From Rusavskia elegans (lineage: Eukaryota; Ascomycota; Lecanoromycetes; Teloschistales; Teloschistaceae), in contig SAUG01000092.1 of assembly GCA_011316305.1 (NCBI GenBank), positions 62,001 through 126,000 on the forward strand: a stretch of DNA of 64,000 nucleotides, in the 5' to 3' direction. The translations under genes were made by a program, and so were the position numbers. This document shows positions 60,948 through 64,000 of this stretch, piece by piece (within the stretch, counting starts at the first letter, position 1; each line of letters opens with the position of its first letter). The notes under the pieces are model-generated. The model had not been told where the DNA came from, ran no database searches, and saw nothing but the letters and a program-made list of their open reading frames with translations.

Positions 60948-62889
60948 TATATAATTAGAATATTTATAAAAAAGATAAATAAAATAATAGGAAACTATTT
61001 AACGTTAGAATAGATCGTATCTTCTATAAACTATATTAAGGAATCTACGCGCATTCCGAAACTATAGTACTAGAAGAAAAGGAGGCTATTAGATTAAAAT
61101 TAAATAATTAAGATCCTCTCTAGGTTTTAGCGCTATAGAGGGTTTCTTCTTTTAATAAAACTTAACTTTAGTAACGCCGATAAAGTACTTTATAGTTAAA
61201 TAATTATATAAATTATAATCTATTATATTATTATAATTTATAAAAAGATTAATACGGTTCTAATCGTAGTTATCCGACCGGTTCTCTATACGTAGCTAAT
61301 CTAAATAAATTTTATACCGAGTAGCAAGATTCGTATAAATATTTAAAGCTATAATATTAGTTATAATAAATTTAAAAAATAAAGATTATATATAATATTT
61401 TACGATGATATATAATAATATAAAATACGATAATATACTTTTAAAAAATTTATAAATCGTAGAACTCTTTTTATTAAATATAAGAATATTATAAGTATAT
61501 ATCGTAAATTCGAATATTAATATAAATAAGTTTATAGAAAACGAATAGCTAAAGCTTTGAATTAATAGTTTAAAATTTTAAATATTATCTATATTATTAT
61601 ATATTACGTCCTATTTCTTAACTTTAATCTACGATCTATTAGTATATATAGAGTTATAGAATAGACTATATATATAAATATCCGATTAATAGTTCGAGTT
61701 TTCTAGTTAGAGGTATTAAATTATAAACGACGTTTATACTAATTCTACTCCTATCGCGAAATATCTATACTATCTCTCTAGATATATCGAATAGCTTCGG
61801 GATAATAGCTAAGGTTAGAAAAATAAAAAAAAAAGCCTAATATTTGATTTAAAATTTTTTAAACTTAGTAACTGAATCTTTAGTATCTTTAATTAATTAA
61901 TAGGATATTTATACTAGAGGTAGGCTTTTTTTAGGCTAGTAGATATTAGATTCCTATCTAGTAAAAAGGTAGTTTTAACTTTCGTTTAATATAACGGCCT
62001 CCTTTTTAATTATATAGCCCGGGGATCCTTTATAGTTACTTACGTTTTATAAAAATTTAGGCCCGGCTATAAAAGTAGTTATAGACTAGAGAAGATATTA
62101 GTAGAGACTAGATAAAATAGATAAAAGAAGTAGGATAAATACCGTTTAACAAATCTATAAAAAAAGGTTAGATAGATTCTTATTAGCTAGAAAGAAATCT
62201 ATACTATTAATTATAGAGATTTTACTATTTTAACTAGGCTTCTATATATTATAGACGGTTTTAAAAAAGTTTATAAACTTTTTTACTTAGGTACTTTTCT
62301 AGTTTATATACCATTTATTATCTATACTCTTATAATTACTAGTAAAATAGAGCTTTAAAATATTACTATTACTATTCGTAAAAGATAATAGAAATAGAAA
62401 CTAGATTTATAGGCGTTTAGAAGCTTAAGAATTTATATCTTTATTAATATCTTTATCGATTCGAGAATATTTCGCTCGATTTTTAAAATTAGATTAAAAT
62501 TAGATTACTTTTTCCGGCTTTACTTTAATAGACGTATAAGCTAATCTAGGTATACTATCGACGACGTTGAATATAATTAAAATAAAATAAATAACGACCT
62601 ATATATCTAAAGACTTGTAATAAAGTATTTAGAAATAAGATACGAAACCAGGGATATAAGAAAATAAATAGGAAGTAAAAACTCTAGTAAAATAGAATAG
62701 ATCCTAGAAAATACCTTTTATTTTTTAGTAACTACCCTGCTATTTAATATTTTACTTTACTTTTATTCTTTTCCTATCTATCTTCCTACTAGCGACTCTA
62801 CTAGATAGTTATACTATATATATTATACTTTTAATATTAGTATTTTTACCGGACTTAGAAAAAACTATAGATTAGTATTAGTATATAGT
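60948..62889. other. AT-rich stretch, unassigned
   Basis: No domain or repeat recognised. It is partly CpG-poor like the 48.9-52.3 kb spacer. Confidence 0.35.
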
Positions 62890-63041
62890 AGTTCTCGCTA
62901 AAACTCGCTAAAATTACGTATACCTACGCTATAAAGTTTAGCGTAGTTTTCAAAGGCTTAGCGTCTCTTTAATATTTACTACTTTTTATATAAACTATCG
63001 TAGTTCGCTATAGATTTTTACTCTATTATTAATTAATTACT
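62890..63041. repeat. Dispersed repeat, inverted partner at 403-545
   Basis: The reverse complement matches 403-545. Here the repeat is not interrupted by the LTR and continues to the right. Confidence 0.7.
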
Positions 63042-63449
63042 ATATAATTTCTTTCTACCGGCTAATAATTAGCGATTCTATATAGATTTCGTTTTTAAAT
63101 ATATAAGTCCTATAGTATATTACCAGTATCTAGTAGACTTGGAAGAAATTATAATTTAGCGACCTATATAAATCTCTATTTTAAACGTATAAATTACCGT
63201 TATTTTTACTATACTGACTTACTACTACAGATTACGGATTATTTTTCGTCTTCAATACTTCTAGAGGGGCTTTAAATAAATTATCGTATTCTATCGATAT
63301 AGATTTAGGAGGGGTTAGTAGATAGAAGAATATATAGATAATTAAATTCGAGAGTTTATCGAAAGTTTAATTACTATCGAACTATATTATACTACGCGAT
63401 TTACTTTAATTTAGATTAACTTAAATATTCTATAGGTACTATATTATAG
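63042..63449. other. AT-rich stretch, unassigned
   Basis: Nothing recognised. Confidence 0.35.
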
Positions 63450-63771
63450 CTCGTCAACGGTCGGGTTATTTAATAACCCGATCCGGATCCGACCCGATTA
63501 AATTATATATTTAAAATATTATAATTTTAATATTATAATAAAAGTAATATATCGAAGTAATATAATTAACTTTACTACGGACTTTCTAGCTAGCGTAGTT
63601 AATTAATTAGAATTTTTTTAGTAAATTCGTATAAAAATTATACTAGCTTTATACTTTTATACTAGAGCTTAGTAGTTTTAGCGGGTCGGGTTAAATTAGC
63701 TAACCCGAGTTCGAAATCCGGTCGGGTCGGGTTAGCTAACTCGAGTTCGAAACCCGACCCGACGGCCAGTC
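63450..63771. repeat. CCGACCCG-rich element, inverted partner at 550-1015
   Basis: About 320 bp with repeated TCGGGTTAGCTAA and CCGACCCG words near one end, and CGGTCGGGTTATTTAATAACCCGAT (dyad GGGTTATTTAATAACCC) near the other. It is less RIP-mutated than the copy at 550. Confidence 0.6.
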
Positions 63772-64000
63772 TATCTATATAGCTAAACTTAATAGTAATA
63801 TTCCCAATTTATAAATATCTATAAGCCGATTTAATATATTCCATATTCGGATATTGTAAATTATACGGCGGCTCGTTATCTATAACTACTTTCTATAGAT
63901 AATTTTTTCTAGTACGCGATATATTAATAGTTAGCGATAAAGCTAATACGAGCGATAGAAAAACTTATTTATATTATATTTTAACGAAAACGCTAGCTAT
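63772..64000. other. AT-rich end of window, unassigned
   Basis: Nothing recognised. Confidence 0.35.

Noticed and set aside
62890..63771. A single 63-kb element with terminal inverted repeats spanning the window
   Set aside because: The two repeat families occur in non-mirrored order at the two ends and one end is broken by an LTR, so they are better seen as dispersed repeats.

Overview
The window is a fungal, almost gene-free AT-rich block from a filamentous ascomycete (Pezizomycotina) whose repeats were mutated by repeat-induced point mutation (RIP). TpG and CpA are nearly absent, TpA is everywhere, and CpG is still common. This is the footprint of CpA-to-TpA change on both strands. Coding frames are studded with TAG/TAA where CAG, CAA or TGG are expected, Cys and His codons read TAT/TAC, and no intact gene is visible. 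The layout resembles the AT-isochores of Leptosphaeria-like Dothideomycetes, but the species cannot be fixed from the sequence.

Layout. 1-402 is the end of a 411-bp LTR family. 403-1015 holds two repeats that recur inverted near 63 kb. 2.15-6.96 kb is a Ty3/Gypsy relic (gag, protease, RT, RNase H, truncated integrase), followed by two head-to-tail copies of a 1.15-kb repeat (6.96-9.28 kb). 9.3-20.7 kb holds decayed reading frames I cannot name, a 181-bp tandem repeat, and a 191-bp patch free of RIP (15759-15949) flanked by a 10-bp duplication. 20.7-28.2 kb is a RIP-dead RecQ-type helicase gene of the fungal telomere-linked-helicase kind, split by an LTR element (22816-26166) with a 5-bp target duplication. 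Near 28.2-28.3 kb is a GC-rich tRNA-like patch. 30.7-33.6 kb is a RIP-dead SNF2-family ATPase gene. 35266-41896 is a minus-strand chromovirus (Gypsy with chromodomain). 41.9-48.86 kb is a 5'-truncated Ty1/Copia element, and 52357-60942 is a full-length sister Copia copy with 176-bp LTRs and a perfect 5-bp duplication. Each Copia copy carries one ~810-bp TA-flanked DNA element, in opposite orientations.

The layers show relative order: elements landed inside older elements and genes, and nearly everything was then mutated. Frames can still be followed for kilobases because RIP makes substitutions, not indels. The observation most worth checking is the unmutated 191-bp insert at 15.76 kb, which stands out in composition from everything around it.
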